Below are positions 9,494-18,286 of a DNA stretch of 56,815 nucleotides, in pieces. Both the position numbers and the translations under genes were made by a program. The notes below the pieces were generated by a model. That model worked only from the letters and a program-made list of their open reading frames with translations. It made no database searches and had not been told where the DNA came from. The stretch's first letter is position 1. Each line of letters starts with the position of its first letter. This stretch comes from Acinetobacter harbinensis (lineage in GTDB: Bacteria; Pseudomonadota; Gammaproteobacteria; Pseudomonadales; Moraxellaceae), in assembly GCF_000816495.1 (NCBI RefSeq), contig NZ_JXBK01000001.1, forward strand, positions 591,234 through 648,048. The letters run 5' to 3'.

Positions 9494-10459
9494 ATGACAA
9501 TCGAGATTTTGATGGTTGTTGGCTTTTGTCTGGCTGCTTATTCAATTGTTGCAAATGATGTGCCACAAACGCTGGGCACCTTTATTTCATCAAATGCGCA
9601 TCGACCTTGGTGGTTGTTGTGGCTGTATACCAGCAGTATTTTAACCGTGGTGTTGTTGTACGGTTGGTGGGTGTCGGGCGTCGGTGATGCCTCTTATGGA
9701 CGGCTTGAAACCATTGCCTTTCCTGCATCTGGCATCACGTGGCTGTATATTGTGCCACCAATTATATTAATTATTTTAACCCGCTATGGTATTCCTGTCA
9801 GCACCACCTTTTTGGTGTTGACGATTTTCTCTCCCAGCAGTTTAGGTTCGATGCTGACCAAATCAATGATGGGTTATGCCGTGGCCTTTGTGGTCGCCAT
9901 CATTGTCTATCGTTTTGTGATTAAAGGCATCTCGGTCTATTTCAGTAAAACCCGTGATCATAAACCCTCACATCTGTGGATTGGGGTGCAGTGGGTATCT
10001 ACAGCTTTTTTATGGAGCCAGTGGCTGATTCAAGACTTGGCCAATATTTTTGTTTATGTGCCGCGTCAAGTCCCGCTGGAGTTTTTGATTTTTGCCATTG
10101 TGGTGTTTATTTTGCTGTTGGGCATGATTTTTTACCAACGCGGCGGCGCAATTCAAAAAATTATCGATACCAAAACGGGGGTGGCCGACATTCGTTCAGC
10201 CACCATCATTGATTTTATTTATGCGCTGATTCTGTTGGTGTTTAAAGAGTGGAGCAATATTCCGATGAGCACCACGTGGGTGTTCTTGGGTCTGTTGGCA
10301 GGGCGTGAATTTGCCATGTCGATGCATTTGGTTGAAGTGAATAAATATCGCACCTCACGCAATGTCAGTAAAGATGCCATGAAGTTAATGATTGGTCTCA
10401 TTATGAGTATTGTCTTGGCCACCACATTGCCGTGGTTCTATCGGGTGATTTCAGGTTAA
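9494..10459 (+). CDS. PiT-like (PHO4 superfamily) inorganic phosphate permease
   Basis: A 321-residue membrane protein with about 9-10 hydrophobic segments. It shows the internal duplication typical of PiT carriers: ANDVPQTLGTF (residues 20-30) with YGIPVSTTFL (98-107), and QDLANIF (180-186) with SNIPMSTTWVFLG (254-266). In known PiT proteins the ANDxxN and P-x-STT segments line the phosphate site. It is shorter than E. coli PitA (about 500). I chose the ATG at 9494 because AATAAGG lies about 10 bp upstream; a TTG three codons earlier leaves almost no spacing. The Pho-box-like array upstream supports phosphate as substrate. The substrate remains an inference. Confidence 0.65.
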   Translation: MTIEILMVVGFCLAAYSIVANDVPQTLGTFISSNAHRPWWLLWLYTSSILTVVLLYGWWVSGVGDASYGRLETIAFPASGITWLYIVPPIILIILTRYGIPVSTTFLVLTIFSPSSLGSMLTKSMMGYAVAFVVAIIVYRFVIKGISVYFSKTRDHKPSHLWIGVQWVSTAFLWSQWLIQDLANIFVYVPRQVPLEFLIFAIVVFILLLGMIFYQRGGAIQKIIDTKTGVADIRSATIIDFIYALILLVFKEWSNIPMSTTWVFLGLLAGREFAMSMHLVEVNKYRTSRNVSKDAMKLMIGLIMSIVLATTLPWFYRVISG

Positions 10460-10477
10460 CACCTGATAGAAATTAAA

Positions 10478-10502
10478 AAGCGAGCACAGAGCTCGCTTTT
10501 TT
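10478..10502 (+). terminator. Rho-independent terminator, PiT-like gene
   Basis: Perfect stem AGCGAGC / GCTCGCT around ACAGA, followed by T6. The A run on the left makes it likely to serve the converging LOG gene as well. Confidence 0.9.
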
Positions 10503-10512
10503 GATCTTCAAT

Positions 10513-11151
10513 TTAAACGGTAAAATGACTTGGCGCTTCTAGATTTTTAAGCACATTAAACACTTGATCGGCATGCGTGCAGACAATTAATTTGGCCCGA
10601 TGTTGTGCCGGTAAAAAGCCTTCTGTCACAGCATGATCCAGCTGAGCAATGAGCGCATCATAAAAGCCATTCACGTTATACAGCATCATCGGTTTTTGAT
10701 GTTGATTGAGCTGTCCCCAAGTGGCAATTTCTAAAATTTCTTCAAAAGTACCTAAGCCACCGGGTAAGGCAACAAACGCACTGGCGCGCTCTGCCATCAT
10801 GGCTTTACGCTCATGCATATTGCGCACCACGTGTAATTCAGTTAGCTGATTATGTGCAATTTCATAATCTAGCATAAATTCAGGAATTACACCGACGGCT
10901 TCCGCGCCATGATTAATCGCTGCATCGGCCACTTGTCCCATCAGGCCAATACTGGCACCGCCGTAGACCAGTCCAAAACCCAAGTCGGCCAGACCTTCAG
11001 CAAGGGCGATGGCTTTTTCTTTATAAATGGCTTTATTGCCACAACGCGAACCACAATACAAAGCAATAAGCGGTTGAGTGGTTTGCGCAGTTGGATTGCT
11101 CGATTGAGTCGTCATTTTTAATACACTATTCATCATGTTAATTTTCACCAT
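10513..11151 (-). CDS. LOG family protein (TIGR00730, cytokinin riboside 5'-monophosphate phosphoribohydrolase-like)
   Basis: Rossmann-fold nucleosidase of the LOG/TIGR00730 family, which removes ribose 5-phosphate from N6-modified AMP or AMP itself. The signature PGGLGTFEE is at about residues 130-138, with the preceding MMAERASAFVAL strand and an N-terminal YCGSRCG nucleotide-binding loop. The longest frame is 212 residues. The true start is uncertain: ATG codons at 11151, 11136, 11133 and 11115 are all possible, none has a strong ribosome-binding site, and the domain begins only at about residue 28. It is a single gene. In bacteria the role is probably nucleotide salvage or housekeeping. 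Confidence 0.88.
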   Translation of the reverse strand: MVKINMMNSVLKMTTQSSNPTAQTTQPLIALYCGSRCGNKAIYKEKAIALAEGLADLGFGLVYGGASIGLMGQVADAAINHGAEAVGVIPEFMLDYEIAHNQLTELHVVRNMHERKAMMAERASAFVALPGGLGTFEEILEIATWGQLNQHQKPMMLYNVNGFYDALIAQLDHAVTEGFLPAQHRAKLIVCTHADQVFNVLKNLEAPSHFTV

Positions 11152-11472
11152 AGCATTTTATTTTTGCCTGCTCTAGCTTAGATAAAGTTTTTGACACCAC
11201 AGGCTTCATCTGCAAATCACTTTGCAAAGATTTGTTAAAGCTGTGCAGTAAAAAAATAAGCGATAACGCAAAAAAGGATGAATTTCTACTTCATCTTGTT
11301 ATACTAAAAATCAGTTTCCTAACAAATGAATCAACATGGGTAGTGGTTGTCAACACGCCGAACAGATCAATGGGTCGAAAAAAATTAGTCCCTCGAGTGT
11401 TCAAAAAGTATTTACCGATTTTAACTTCAGTGCTCAATCTGCCGTGCTTCAGCCGCAGCAGGAGTACATCCG
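11152..11472. other. Intergenic region, 321 bp, long leader before the TerC-type gene
   Basis: No gene is seen. A two-part stem-loop is possible: GATAAC (11262-11267) with GTTAT (11298-11302), and inside it GATGAA (11277-11282) with TTCATC (11290-11295). I looked for the manganese yybP-ykoY motif that often precedes TerC genes and did not recognise it. An 83-codon frame at 11232-11483 runs into the next gene and looks spurious. Confidence 0.5.
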
Positions 11473-13050
11473 ATGATTTTTGAATGGATGTCCGATCCTG
11501 CAGCGTGGGTCGGGCTGGCCACTTTGGTGGTATTAGAAATTGTCCTCGGTATCGACAATCTGGTGTTTATTGCCATTTTGGCGGAAAAACTTCCGCCTGA
11601 ACAGCGCAATACCGGACGTATTGTCGGCTTAATACTGGCGCTGGTCATGCGCTTGATCTTATTGGCTTCCATTGCTTGGGTTATCACCTTAACTCAACCG
11701 ATGTTCTATGTGTTGGAGCATGCCTTCTCTGGCCGTGACTTAATTTTGCTGTTTGGTGGTGTGTTCTTGTTGTTTAAAGGCACCATGGAACTGCATGAAC
11801 GCATTGAAGGCACACAAGCACAAAAAGAAGAAAATCCAGTCCATGCTGCATTTTGGATGGTGATTGTACAAATTGTGGTTTTAGATGCGGTGTTCTCGTT
11901 AGACAGCGTCATTACTGCGGTCGGGATGGTCAAAGAGCTGTCGGTGATGATGATTGCGGTGATAATCGCCGTGGGTATCATGCTGTGGGCCTCTAAGCCA
12001 CTGATGGACTTTGTCAATAAACATCCCACGGTGGTGATTTTATGCTTGGGCTTTTTGATGATGATTGGTTTTTCACTCATCGTTGAAGGCTTTGGTTTTC
12101 ATATTCCAAAAGGTTACTTATACGCCGCGATTGGCTTTTCGGTGGTGGTTGAATTTGTCAATCAGACCATGCGTCGCAATCAAGAAAAAATGGTCACCAC
12201 CACCGACTTACGTTATCGCACCGCCTCTGCGGTAATGCGTATGTTGGGCGGTAAAAATGAAGCGCAAAATCATGATTCCGAAGATGTCTTGGCCACGCGT
12301 GCTTTTGCAGATGAAGTGTTTAATGAAGACAATGGCGCTTATCACAGTGTGATGGTACAAGGCGTACTGGGTTTGTCGGAGCGCCCTGTTAAATCGGTCA
12401 TGACCCCACGCCCAGAGCTTGAGTGGATTGATCTAGATGAAGATGAAGCCTCGATTAAACAACAACTGCTGAGCATGACTCACTCGCGTTTAATTATCGC
12501 ACGTGGTGAATTGGACAATATTGCCGGTATTGTGTTGACGCATAAAGTAATGAATGAATACATTGAAACCGGCGTCCTGAATTTTGAACGTCATTTGCGT
12601 GAACCGGTGATTGTGCATGAAAATGCGCAGGTGTTAATGGTGATGGAGCAACTGCGCCAAGCACCGCTACAAATGGCCATTATCTTAAATGAATATGGTT
12701 CAATTGAAGGGATCGCCACACCCATTGACGTGTTAGAGGCCATTGCCGGTGAATTTCCCGATGAAGATGAATATGAAACTTCAGCGGAAAGTCTACAAGA
12801 TGGCACCTTAATTTTAGATGGTTCTACCGATATTCGTCATGTGTCGTTACTGTTAGGCCGCGATTTGGTCGATGACTCTGAACAATACTCGACGCTTTCA
12901 GGCTATATCCTGTTTCACTTGGGACGTTTGCCTGAAAGTGGTGCCAAATTAGAAGCGGATCACTATATTTTTGAGGTGGTCACGATGGATGGACATAAAA
13001 TTGATAAAGTCCATATCATTCCGCAACTAGACACCAAGGCTGAACATTAA
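11473..13050 (+). CDS. TerC family membrane protein with CBS and CorC/HlyC domains (YoaE/YegH type)
   Basis: A 525-residue fusion protein. The N-terminal TerC domain (about residues 10-235) has about seven helices and the acidic motifs [14 protein letters not shown] and [16 protein letters not shown] typical of metal-ion membrane proteins. A CBS pair follows (about 300-425; [16 protein letters not shown] and [20 protein letters not shown]), then a CorC_HlyC transporter-associated domain (about 440-520). Members are thought to act in metal homeostasis or metalation of exported proteins; the exact role is open. The ATG at 11473 is preceded by CAGGAG. A terminator follows. Confidence 0.9.
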   Translation: MIFEWMSDPAAWVGLATLVVLEIVLGIDNLVFIAILAEKLPPEQRNTGRIVGLILALVMRLILLASIAWVITLTQPMFYVLEHAFSGRDLILLFGGVFLLFKGTMELHERIEGTQAQKEENPVHAAFWMVIVQIVVLDAVFSLDSVITAVGMVKELSVMMIAVIIAVGIMLWASKPLMDFVNKHPTVVILCLGFLMMIGFSLIVEGFGFHIPKGYLYAAIGFSVVVEFVNQTMRRNQEKMVTTTDLRYRTASAVMRMLGGKNEAQNHDSEDVLATRAFADEVFNEDNGAYHSVMVQGVLGLSERPVKSVMTPRPELEWIDLDEDEASIKQQLLSMTHSRLIIARGELDNIAGIVLTHKVMNEYIETGVLNFERHLREPVIVHENAQVLMVMEQLRQAPLQMAIILNEYGSIEGIATPIDVLEAIAGEFPDEDEYETSAESLQDGTLILDGSTDIRHVSLLLGRDLVDDSEQYSTLSGYILFHLGRLPESGAKLEADHYIFEVVTMDGHKIDKVHIIPQLDTKAEH

Positions 13051-13090
13051 TTTTAGTGCATCTGATGTTTTAACCGAATTGAATTGATTA

Positions 13091-13119
13091 AAATAGCCCG
13101 CATTGTTGGGCTATTTTTT
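13091..13119 (+). terminator. Rho-independent terminator, TerC-type gene
   Basis: Stem AATAGCCC / GGGCTATT around an 8-base loop, followed by TTTT. It ends 11 bp before the next start codon. Confidence 0.85.
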
Positions 13120-13129
13120 ATAGGAAAAA

Positions 13130-13600
13130 ATGATGTCAGAACATGCCTGTCCCTGTGGACACGGACAGTACGCCAGCTGTTGTCAACCGCTGCATTTAGG
13201 TCAGTTGCACGCCAGCAGTGCCGAGCAACTCATGCGTTCGCGTTACAGTGCTTTTGCCAAGCAGCAGATTGATTATGTGTTGCATACCACGGCCATTGGA
13301 CAACAAGCGGACCTAGATAAAGTGGCCATTCGGGATTGGAGTCAGGCCAATCAATGGCTGAAGTTAGAGCTGTTGCCCCATCCCCTTAAGCTGGATAAAC
13401 AGCATGCACAGGTTGCGTTTAAAGCGCATTATCATGATGGCACAGCCATGCAACTGCATCAGGAAGTTTCCTATTTTGTGCTACACGCCGACAGATGGTA
13501 TTTTTTAGATCCCACCACCGAGTTAAAAACAAGCATGAAGCAGCCTTGCGTCTGTGGCTCGGGGAAAAAATTTAAACAATGTTGTGCACGCTATCTATAA
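13130..13600 (+). CDS. YchJ family protein with two SEC-C-like zinc motifs
   Basis: A 156-residue cytosolic protein. An N-terminal SEC-C motif, CPCGHGQYASCCQPLH (residues 6-21), and a C-terminal one, CVCGSGKKFKQCC (near 142-154), probably each bind zinc. Between them lies the YchJ-like NTF2-fold domain with LMRSRYSAFAKQQIDYVL. The function is unknown. Homologous SEC-C motifs occur at the end of SecA, but there is no direct link here. Two adjacent ATG codons start the frame, so the start may be 13130 or 13133. It probably has its own short leader, beginning right after the upstream terminator. Confidence 0.88.
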   Translation: MMSEHACPCGHGQYASCCQPLHLGQLHASSAEQLMRSRYSAFAKQQIDYVLHTTAIGQQADLDKVAIRDWSQANQWLKLELLPHPLKLDKQHAQVAFKAHYHDGTAMQLHQEVSYFVLHADRWYFLDPTTELKTSMKQPCVCGSGKKFKQCCARYL

Positions 13601-13660
13601 TTTTATGCCGGATTTATCTTAGAATAGCGCGCATCAATTACCTTCAATGGAAGAAGGGCA

Positions 13661-14305
13661 ATGCTACTTTTGGTCATTTATATTGTTGCAATTACCGCGG
13701 AAGCCATGACGGGCGCACTGTCGGCCGGTCGGCGCAGTATGGATTGGTTTGGCGTCATTTTAATTGCCTGTGTCACGGCCTTGGGCGGTGGCTCAGTTCG
13801 TGACGTGTTGTTGGGACATTATCCGCTGACGTGGGTCAAGCATCCTGAATATTTGGTTTTAACCTGTGCAGCCGCTTTTGTCACCATTTTAATTGCCAAA
13901 TGGATGCGGCATTTACGCACCATCTTTTTGGTGTTGGATGCGATGGGACTGATTGGTTTTACCGTGATTGGCTGTCAGATTGCCTTGCAAATGGGCCATG
14001 GTTTTGTGGTTTCAGCCGTAGCCGGCGTACTCACTGGGGTTTCCGGCGGAATTTTGCGTGATATCTTATGTAATGACGTTCCCTTGGTGTTCCGCCGTGA
14101 ACTGTATGCCAGTATCTCTTTTGTTTCGGTAATTTGCTATTGGGTCTGTCAAGAGATTGGTTTTTCCTTAGAAGTGACCGTGATTACCACCTTAGTCTTT
14201 GGAATTTCTTTACGCTGTATCGCGATTTACTTTGGTTTAGAGATGCCAAAATTTATCTATAAAGATGATGATGATCAGTCGGCCTCTTCAAAAGATGCCT
14301 CTTAG
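13661..14305 (+). CDS. Trimeric intracellular cation channel family protein (UPF0126, YadS-like)
   Basis: A 214-residue inner-membrane protein with seven predicted helices, made of two UPF0126/TRIC repeats. The glycine-rich kinks are visible: ALGGGSVRDVLLGHYPLTWV at about 43-62 and GVSGGILRDILCNDVPLVFR at about 129-148. In crystal structures of bacterial and archaeal TRIC homologues, these line the pore of a homotrimer that conducts monovalent cations. The tail is acidic (DDDDQS). AGAAGGGC precedes the ATG. Whether YadS-like proteins serve as K+ channels or as glycine carriers in vivo is unresolved. Confidence 0.88.
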   Translation: MLLLVIYIVAITAEAMTGALSAGRRSMDWFGVILIACVTALGGGSVRDVLLGHYPLTWVKHPEYLVLTCAAAFVTILIAKWMRHLRTIFLVLDAMGLIGFTVIGCQIALQMGHGFVVSAVAGVLTGVSGGILRDILCNDVPLVFRRELYASISFVSVICYWVCQEIGFSLEVTVITTLVFGISLRCIAIYFGLEMPKFIYKDDDDQSASSKDAS

Positions 14306-14438
14306 TGCAGTGCGATCAATCGGCTAAAATGCAAAGCCCAAGATGCTGATTTTGTATAACCGTAGATAAAAATAACGTCAAGCCGTAAGGTCATAGATCA
14401 AGCAATCGTCATGCTTGCAGTCAGTCAGAGGGCATATT

Positions 14439-15758
14439 ATGGATTTAGTCTCACGTGTACAGCGCTTACCAATTGGTAAGTTTCACTATACTTTGCTTTG
14501 GGTGATTGGCTTGGGCTGGATGTTCGATGCCATGGACACCGGACTGATTTCTTTTATTTTGACCACCATGGCAGACGAGTGGCAGATGAGTGCTGCGGAA
14601 AAAGGCTGGGTGGTGTCAATTACCTTTGTCGGTATGGCCATTGGTGCCGTGTTTGCCGGTGGCTTGGCCGATCGTATCGGTCGGCGCACGGTATTTGCCA
14701 TGACGTTGCTGATCTATAGTTTGGCCACTGCTTTATGTGCCTTTGCGCCCAACTTAACATGGCTATTGCTGTTTCGCTTTATTGTCGGCTTGGGGTTAGG
14801 CGGGCAATTGCCGGTAGCAGTGACCTTGGTCAGTGAATATATTCCTGCGCATGTACGTGGACGTTTTATTGTCTTGCTGGAAAGTTTCTGGGGCTTAGGC
14901 TGGTTGGTTGCGGCTTTAATGTCGTATTTCGTTATTCCCAATTATGGTTGGCACATTGCATTTTTACTGGGTGGTTTACCGGCACTGTATGTGTTTATGA
15001 TTTTAAAGAAAGTGCCTGAGTCGGTGCCGTATTTAATCAATCGGGGCCGGATTGCAGAAGCACATGCCTTGGTGCAAAAACTGGAGCGTCAATGCGGTGT
15101 CGAGGTCATTGAACAGATTGAAGTTAAGGCGGTTGCAGACAAGCAGAGCGTGTCTTTTCGTCAGTTGTGGTCGGGGCCATTGGCACGCCGTAGTTTAATG
15201 CTGTGGTTAATTTGGTTTGGTATTGTCTACTCTTATTACGGTATTTTTACGTGGTTACCAAGCTTATTGGTTAAACAAGGCTATAGCATAGTACAGTCCT
15301 TTGAATATGTATTGATTATGATTTTGGCGCAATTGCCGGGCTATGTGGTGGCGGCATGGTTGGTAGAAAAACTAGGGCGTAAGCCGACTTTGGCTGGTTT
15401 TATTGCCCTCTGTGCCATGGCCGCTTATTTCTTTGGTCAAGCCAATAGCGTCAACATGATTATGTTTTGGGGTTGCCTGATGTCATTCTTTAATTTGGGT
15501 GCATGGGGCGTGCTCTATACCTATACCCCAGAGCAATATCCGACCAATATTCGCGCCTTTGGTTCGGGTTGGGCATCGGCCATTGGGCGTATGGGTGGCA
15601 TCGTAGCACCATTGGTGGTCACTCATATGATGGTAATGAACAACGGTTTTAGTCATATTTTTATTATGTTTACTGTGGTCTTGCTTAGTGTGGCATTGGT
15701 GATTGTACTTTTGGGTGAAGAAACCCAAGGCAAAACCTTAGAGTCGATTGGTCTATAA
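14439..15758 (+). CDS. niaP: MFS transporter, probable niacin uptake protein NiaP
   Basis: A 439-residue MFS carrier with 12 helices. It closely resembles the NiaP/YceI group that imports nicotinate: GLGWMFDAMDTGLISF in helix 1, ADRIGRR in loop 2-3, LLESFWGLGWLVAALMSYF near residue 140, and SFFNLGAWGVLYTYTPEQYP near 350 are the group's hallmarks. The ATG at 14439 follows AGAGGG at 7 bp spacing; an in-frame TTG at 14415 has no such site. CAAGCA / TGCTTG arms (about 14400-14418) form a small hairpin in the leader. The substrate is inferred from overall similarity to NiaP proteins. Confidence 0.78.
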   Translation: MDLVSRVQRLPIGKFHYTLLWVIGLGWMFDAMDTGLISFILTTMADEWQMSAAEKGWVVSITFVGMAIGAVFAGGLADRIGRRTVFAMTLLIYSLATALCAFAPNLTWLLLFRFIVGLGLGGQLPVAVTLVSEYIPAHVRGRFIVLLESFWGLGWLVAALMSYFVIPNYGWHIAFLLGGLPALYVFMILKKVPESVPYLINRGRIAEAHALVQKLERQCGVEVIEQIEVKAVADKQSVSFRQLWSGPLARRSLMLWLIWFGIVYSYYGIFTWLPSLLVKQGYSIVQSFEYVLIMILAQLPGYVVAAWLVEKLGRKPTLAGFIALCAMAAYFFGQANSVNMIMFWGCLMSFFNLGAWGVLYTYTPEQYPTNIRAFGSGWASAIGRMGGIVAPLVVTHMMVMNNGFSHIFIMFTVVLLSVALVIVLLGEETQGKTLESIGL

Positions 15759-15835
15759 ATGTACCGTAGATTTTAAAATATCAAGCTTTAGTTGGCCATT
15801 TTGAGCTGACAAGACATAATTTGTCGCACAGCATA

Positions 15836-15866
15836 CGCAGCAGCGCTTGTATCACGTGCTGCTGCG
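15836..15866 (+). promoter_or_regulatory. Perfect 9-bp stem-loop in the parC leader
   Basis: CGCAGCAGC (15836-15844) pairs exactly with GCTGCTGCG (15858-15866) across a 13-base loop. No T tract follows, so it is not a standard terminator of niaP. It lies 54 bp before the parC start codon and may be an RNA hairpin or an operator. Confidence 0.5.
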
Positions 15867-15920
15867 ACTTAGCATAAGCGCATAGAGACAATAACGAATT
15901 ATTTAGGATTTTACGCTTTT

Positions 15921-18140
15921 ATGACCAGCCTTGTGCATCATGCGACAGAAAATCGTTCAGTCGCCGAATTTACCGAACAAGCTTATCTCAATTACGCCAT
16001 GTACGTCATTATGGACCGTGCCTTACCGCATATTAGCGATGGGTTAAAACCGGTACAGCGCCGTATTGTCTATGCCATGAGTGAGCTGGGCTTAAAAAAT
16101 AGCGGTAAGCCGAAAAAATCGGCGCGTACTGTCGGTGATGTCTTGGGGAAATACCATCCGCATGGTGACTCTGCTTGTTATGAAGCCATGGTGTTGATGG
16201 CGCAGCCATTCAGTTATCGTTATCCGTTTATTGAAGGACAAGGCAATTGGGGTTCACCGGATGATCCGAAATCCTTTGCCGCGATGCGTTATACCGAAGC
16301 CAAACTGTCGCTGTATAGTGAAGTGTTGTTGTCAGAGCTGGGGCAAGGCACCTGTGATTGGCAGGACAATTTTGATGGTTCGATGAAAGAGCCGGTCAGT
16401 TTGCCCGCCCGTGTACCAAATATTTTACTCAATGGCACCACCGGAATTGCAGTTGGGATGGCCACCGATATTCCACCGCATAATTTACGTGAAGTGATTA
16501 AAGGCACCATTGCCTTAATTCGTAATCCGAATTTAAGCGATCAAAAAGTGGCAGAATATATTCCTGCTCCCGATTTACCGACCAAAGCGGAAATTATTAC
16601 TTCGGCTGAAGATTTGCTTAAAATTCAAAGCACCGGTCGTGGCAGTTACCGTATGCGTGCGGTCTATAGCATTGAACGCAATGAAATTGTGATCACAGAA
16701 CTACCGTATCAGGTCTCTGGTTCTAAAATTATCACCCAAATTGCCGATCAAATGCAGGCCAAAAAATTGCCGTTGGTCAGCGACATTCGCGATGAATCCG
16801 ATCATAAAAATCCGACCCGTTTGGTGATCGTACTGCGTTCCAATCGCATTGATGCTGAAGGGGTGATGAGCCATCTGTTTGCCACCACCGATTTAGAATC
16901 AAGCTATCGCGTCAACATGAACATGATTGGTGCCGATGCGCGTCCACAAGTAAAATCGATTCGCCAAATTTTATTGGAATGGATTGAAATTCGTAAAAAC
17001 ACGGTCACACGCCGGTTGCAATATCACTTAAATAAGATTGAAAAACGCCTCCATATCTTGGCCGGCTTATTAATTGCCTATTTAGATTTAGATAAAGTGA
17101 TTCAGATTATCCGCGAAGAAGACCACCCTAAAGCTGAATTGATGGCACATTTTGCCTTAGATGAGATTCAAGCCGAAGCCATTTTAGAACTCAAGTTACG
17201 CCATTTGGCCAAGCTTGAAGAGATGCAAATTCGCCGTGAGCAAGAAGAATTAGAAGCACGTGCATTGATTATCCGTGAACAATTGGCCAATCCTGAATCA
17301 TTAAAAAATCTGATCATCTCTGAACTTAAAGAAGATGCGAAAAGATTTGGCGATGATCGTCGTTCACCGCTCGTGCAGCGTGCTGAAGCACAAGCCATTA
17401 ACGAGCAGGATATGTTGCCGGCCGATCCGGTGACCGTGGTGTTATCAGAAGCAGGCTGGATTCGTGCAGCCAAAGGGCATGAAATTGACACGGCCAATTT
17501 AAACTTTCGCGCCGGCGATCAGTATTTAAGTCATGCGCAAGGGAAATCCAATCAACGGGTCTATGTACTAGATGAAACTGGGCGCAGCTATGCACTGGCG
17601 ATTAATACCTTGCCTTCTGCTCGCAGTTTAGGCGAGCCACTGAGTTCCAAACTGGCACCTGCCAATGGCGTTGCTTTTGTACAAGTCTTGATTGCAGCAG
17701 ATGAGCAAGAATTAATTGCAATAAGTTCCAAAGGTTATGGTTTTAAAACCTTTGCAAAACAATTGGATACCAGTGCCAAAGCCGGTAAAGCTTTTTTAAC
17801 CCTTTCAGATACCGCCAAAGCCTTACCACTGCAAAGCATTGCCGAGCATACTCATTTGGCTTTATTAAGCACCGCCGGACGTTTATTGCTGCTTGATTTG
17901 GCTGAATTGCCCATCTTAAACAAAGGTAAAGGAAACAAATTGATACAACTTGAAGGCCAAGAACAAATTTTATCCATGACATTGTGTGGTTTAAATGAAA
18001 TAGTTCAAGTCGTTGCAGGACAGCAGCAATTAAAACTAAAAGGTGATGATCTTCAAAAGTATATTGGCAAAAGAGCAAGCAAGGGACAGCTCTTACCACG
18101 AGGATATCAAAAAGCAAATAAACTGTTCATTCAAAGATAA
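15921..18140 (+). CDS. parC: DNA topoisomerase IV subunit A
   Basis: A 739-residue type IIA topoisomerase subunit that, with ParE, decatenates daughter chromosomes. The active-site tyrosine is Tyr124 in [10 protein letters not shown]. The quinolone-resistance region reads [11 protein letters not shown] with Ser84 and Glu88, the wild-type residues in Acinetobacter numbering, so no classical parC fluoroquinolone mutation is present. The C-terminal beta-pinwheel (about residues 500-735) has GrlA-type repeats and binds DNA. The ATG at 15921 is preceded by TAGGAT about 13 bp upstream, which is a long spacing. parE is not in the window. Confidence 0.97.
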   Translation: MTSLVHHATENRSVAEFTEQAYLNYAMYVIMDRALPHISDGLKPVQRRIVYAMSELGLKNSGKPKKSARTVGDVLGKYHPHGDSACYEAMVLMAQPFSYRYPFIEGQGNWGSPDDPKSFAAMRYTEAKLSLYSEVLLSELGQGTCDWQDNFDGSMKEPVSLPARVPNILLNGTTGIAVGMATDIPPHNLREVIKGTIALIRNPNLSDQKVAEYIPAPDLPTKAEIITSAEDLLKIQSTGRGSYRMRAVYSIERNEIVITELPYQVSGSKIITQIADQMQAKKLPLVSDIRDESDHKNPTRLVIVLRSNRIDAEGVMSHLFATTDLESSYRVNMNMIGADARPQVKSIRQILLEWIEIRKNTVTRRLQYHLNKIEKRLHILAGLLIAYLDLDKVIQIIREEDHPKAELMAHFALDEIQAEAILELKLRHLAKLEEMQIRREQEELEARALIIREQLANPESLKNLIISELKEDAKRFGDDRRSPLVQRAEAQAINEQDMLPADPVTVVLSEAGWIRAAKGHEIDTANLNFRAGDQYLSHAQGKSNQRVYVLDETGRSYALAINTLPSARSLGEPLSSKLAPANGVAFVQVLIAADEQELIAISSKGYGFKTFAKQLDTSAKAGKAFLTLSDTAKALPLQSIAEHTHLALLSTAGRLLLLDLAELPILNKGKGNKLIQLEGQEQILSMTLCGLNEIVQVVAGQQQLKLKGDDLQKYIGKRASKGQLLPRGYQKANKLFIQR

Positions 18141-18200
18141 AACTAGCATCCACGACTTAATATACGTTATATATGATCCATATTCGTGTAAATGGATGCG

Positions 18201-18238
18201 ATGTTATGCATAAACAAGTAGATAATGACGCATAACAT
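18201..18238 (+). promoter_or_regulatory. 9-bp inverted repeat upstream of fadD
   Basis: ATGTTATGC (18201-18209) and GCATAACAT (18230-18238) are perfect inverted arms separated by 20 bp, ending about 48 bp before the fadD start. The spacing of about 29 bp centre to centre is close to three helical turns. A dimeric repressor operator or an mRNA stem is possible; the regulator is unknown. Confidence 0.45.
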
Positions 18239-18286
18239 TGAAAAACAGTTAGAAACTAAGGATTATAGATTAGAGAGAAGGGCGTT

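Noticed and set aside
11152..11472. Possible yybP-ykoY manganese riboswitch before the TerC-type gene
   Set aside because: The family context fits, but I could not find the conserved paired elements of that riboswitch in the leader.
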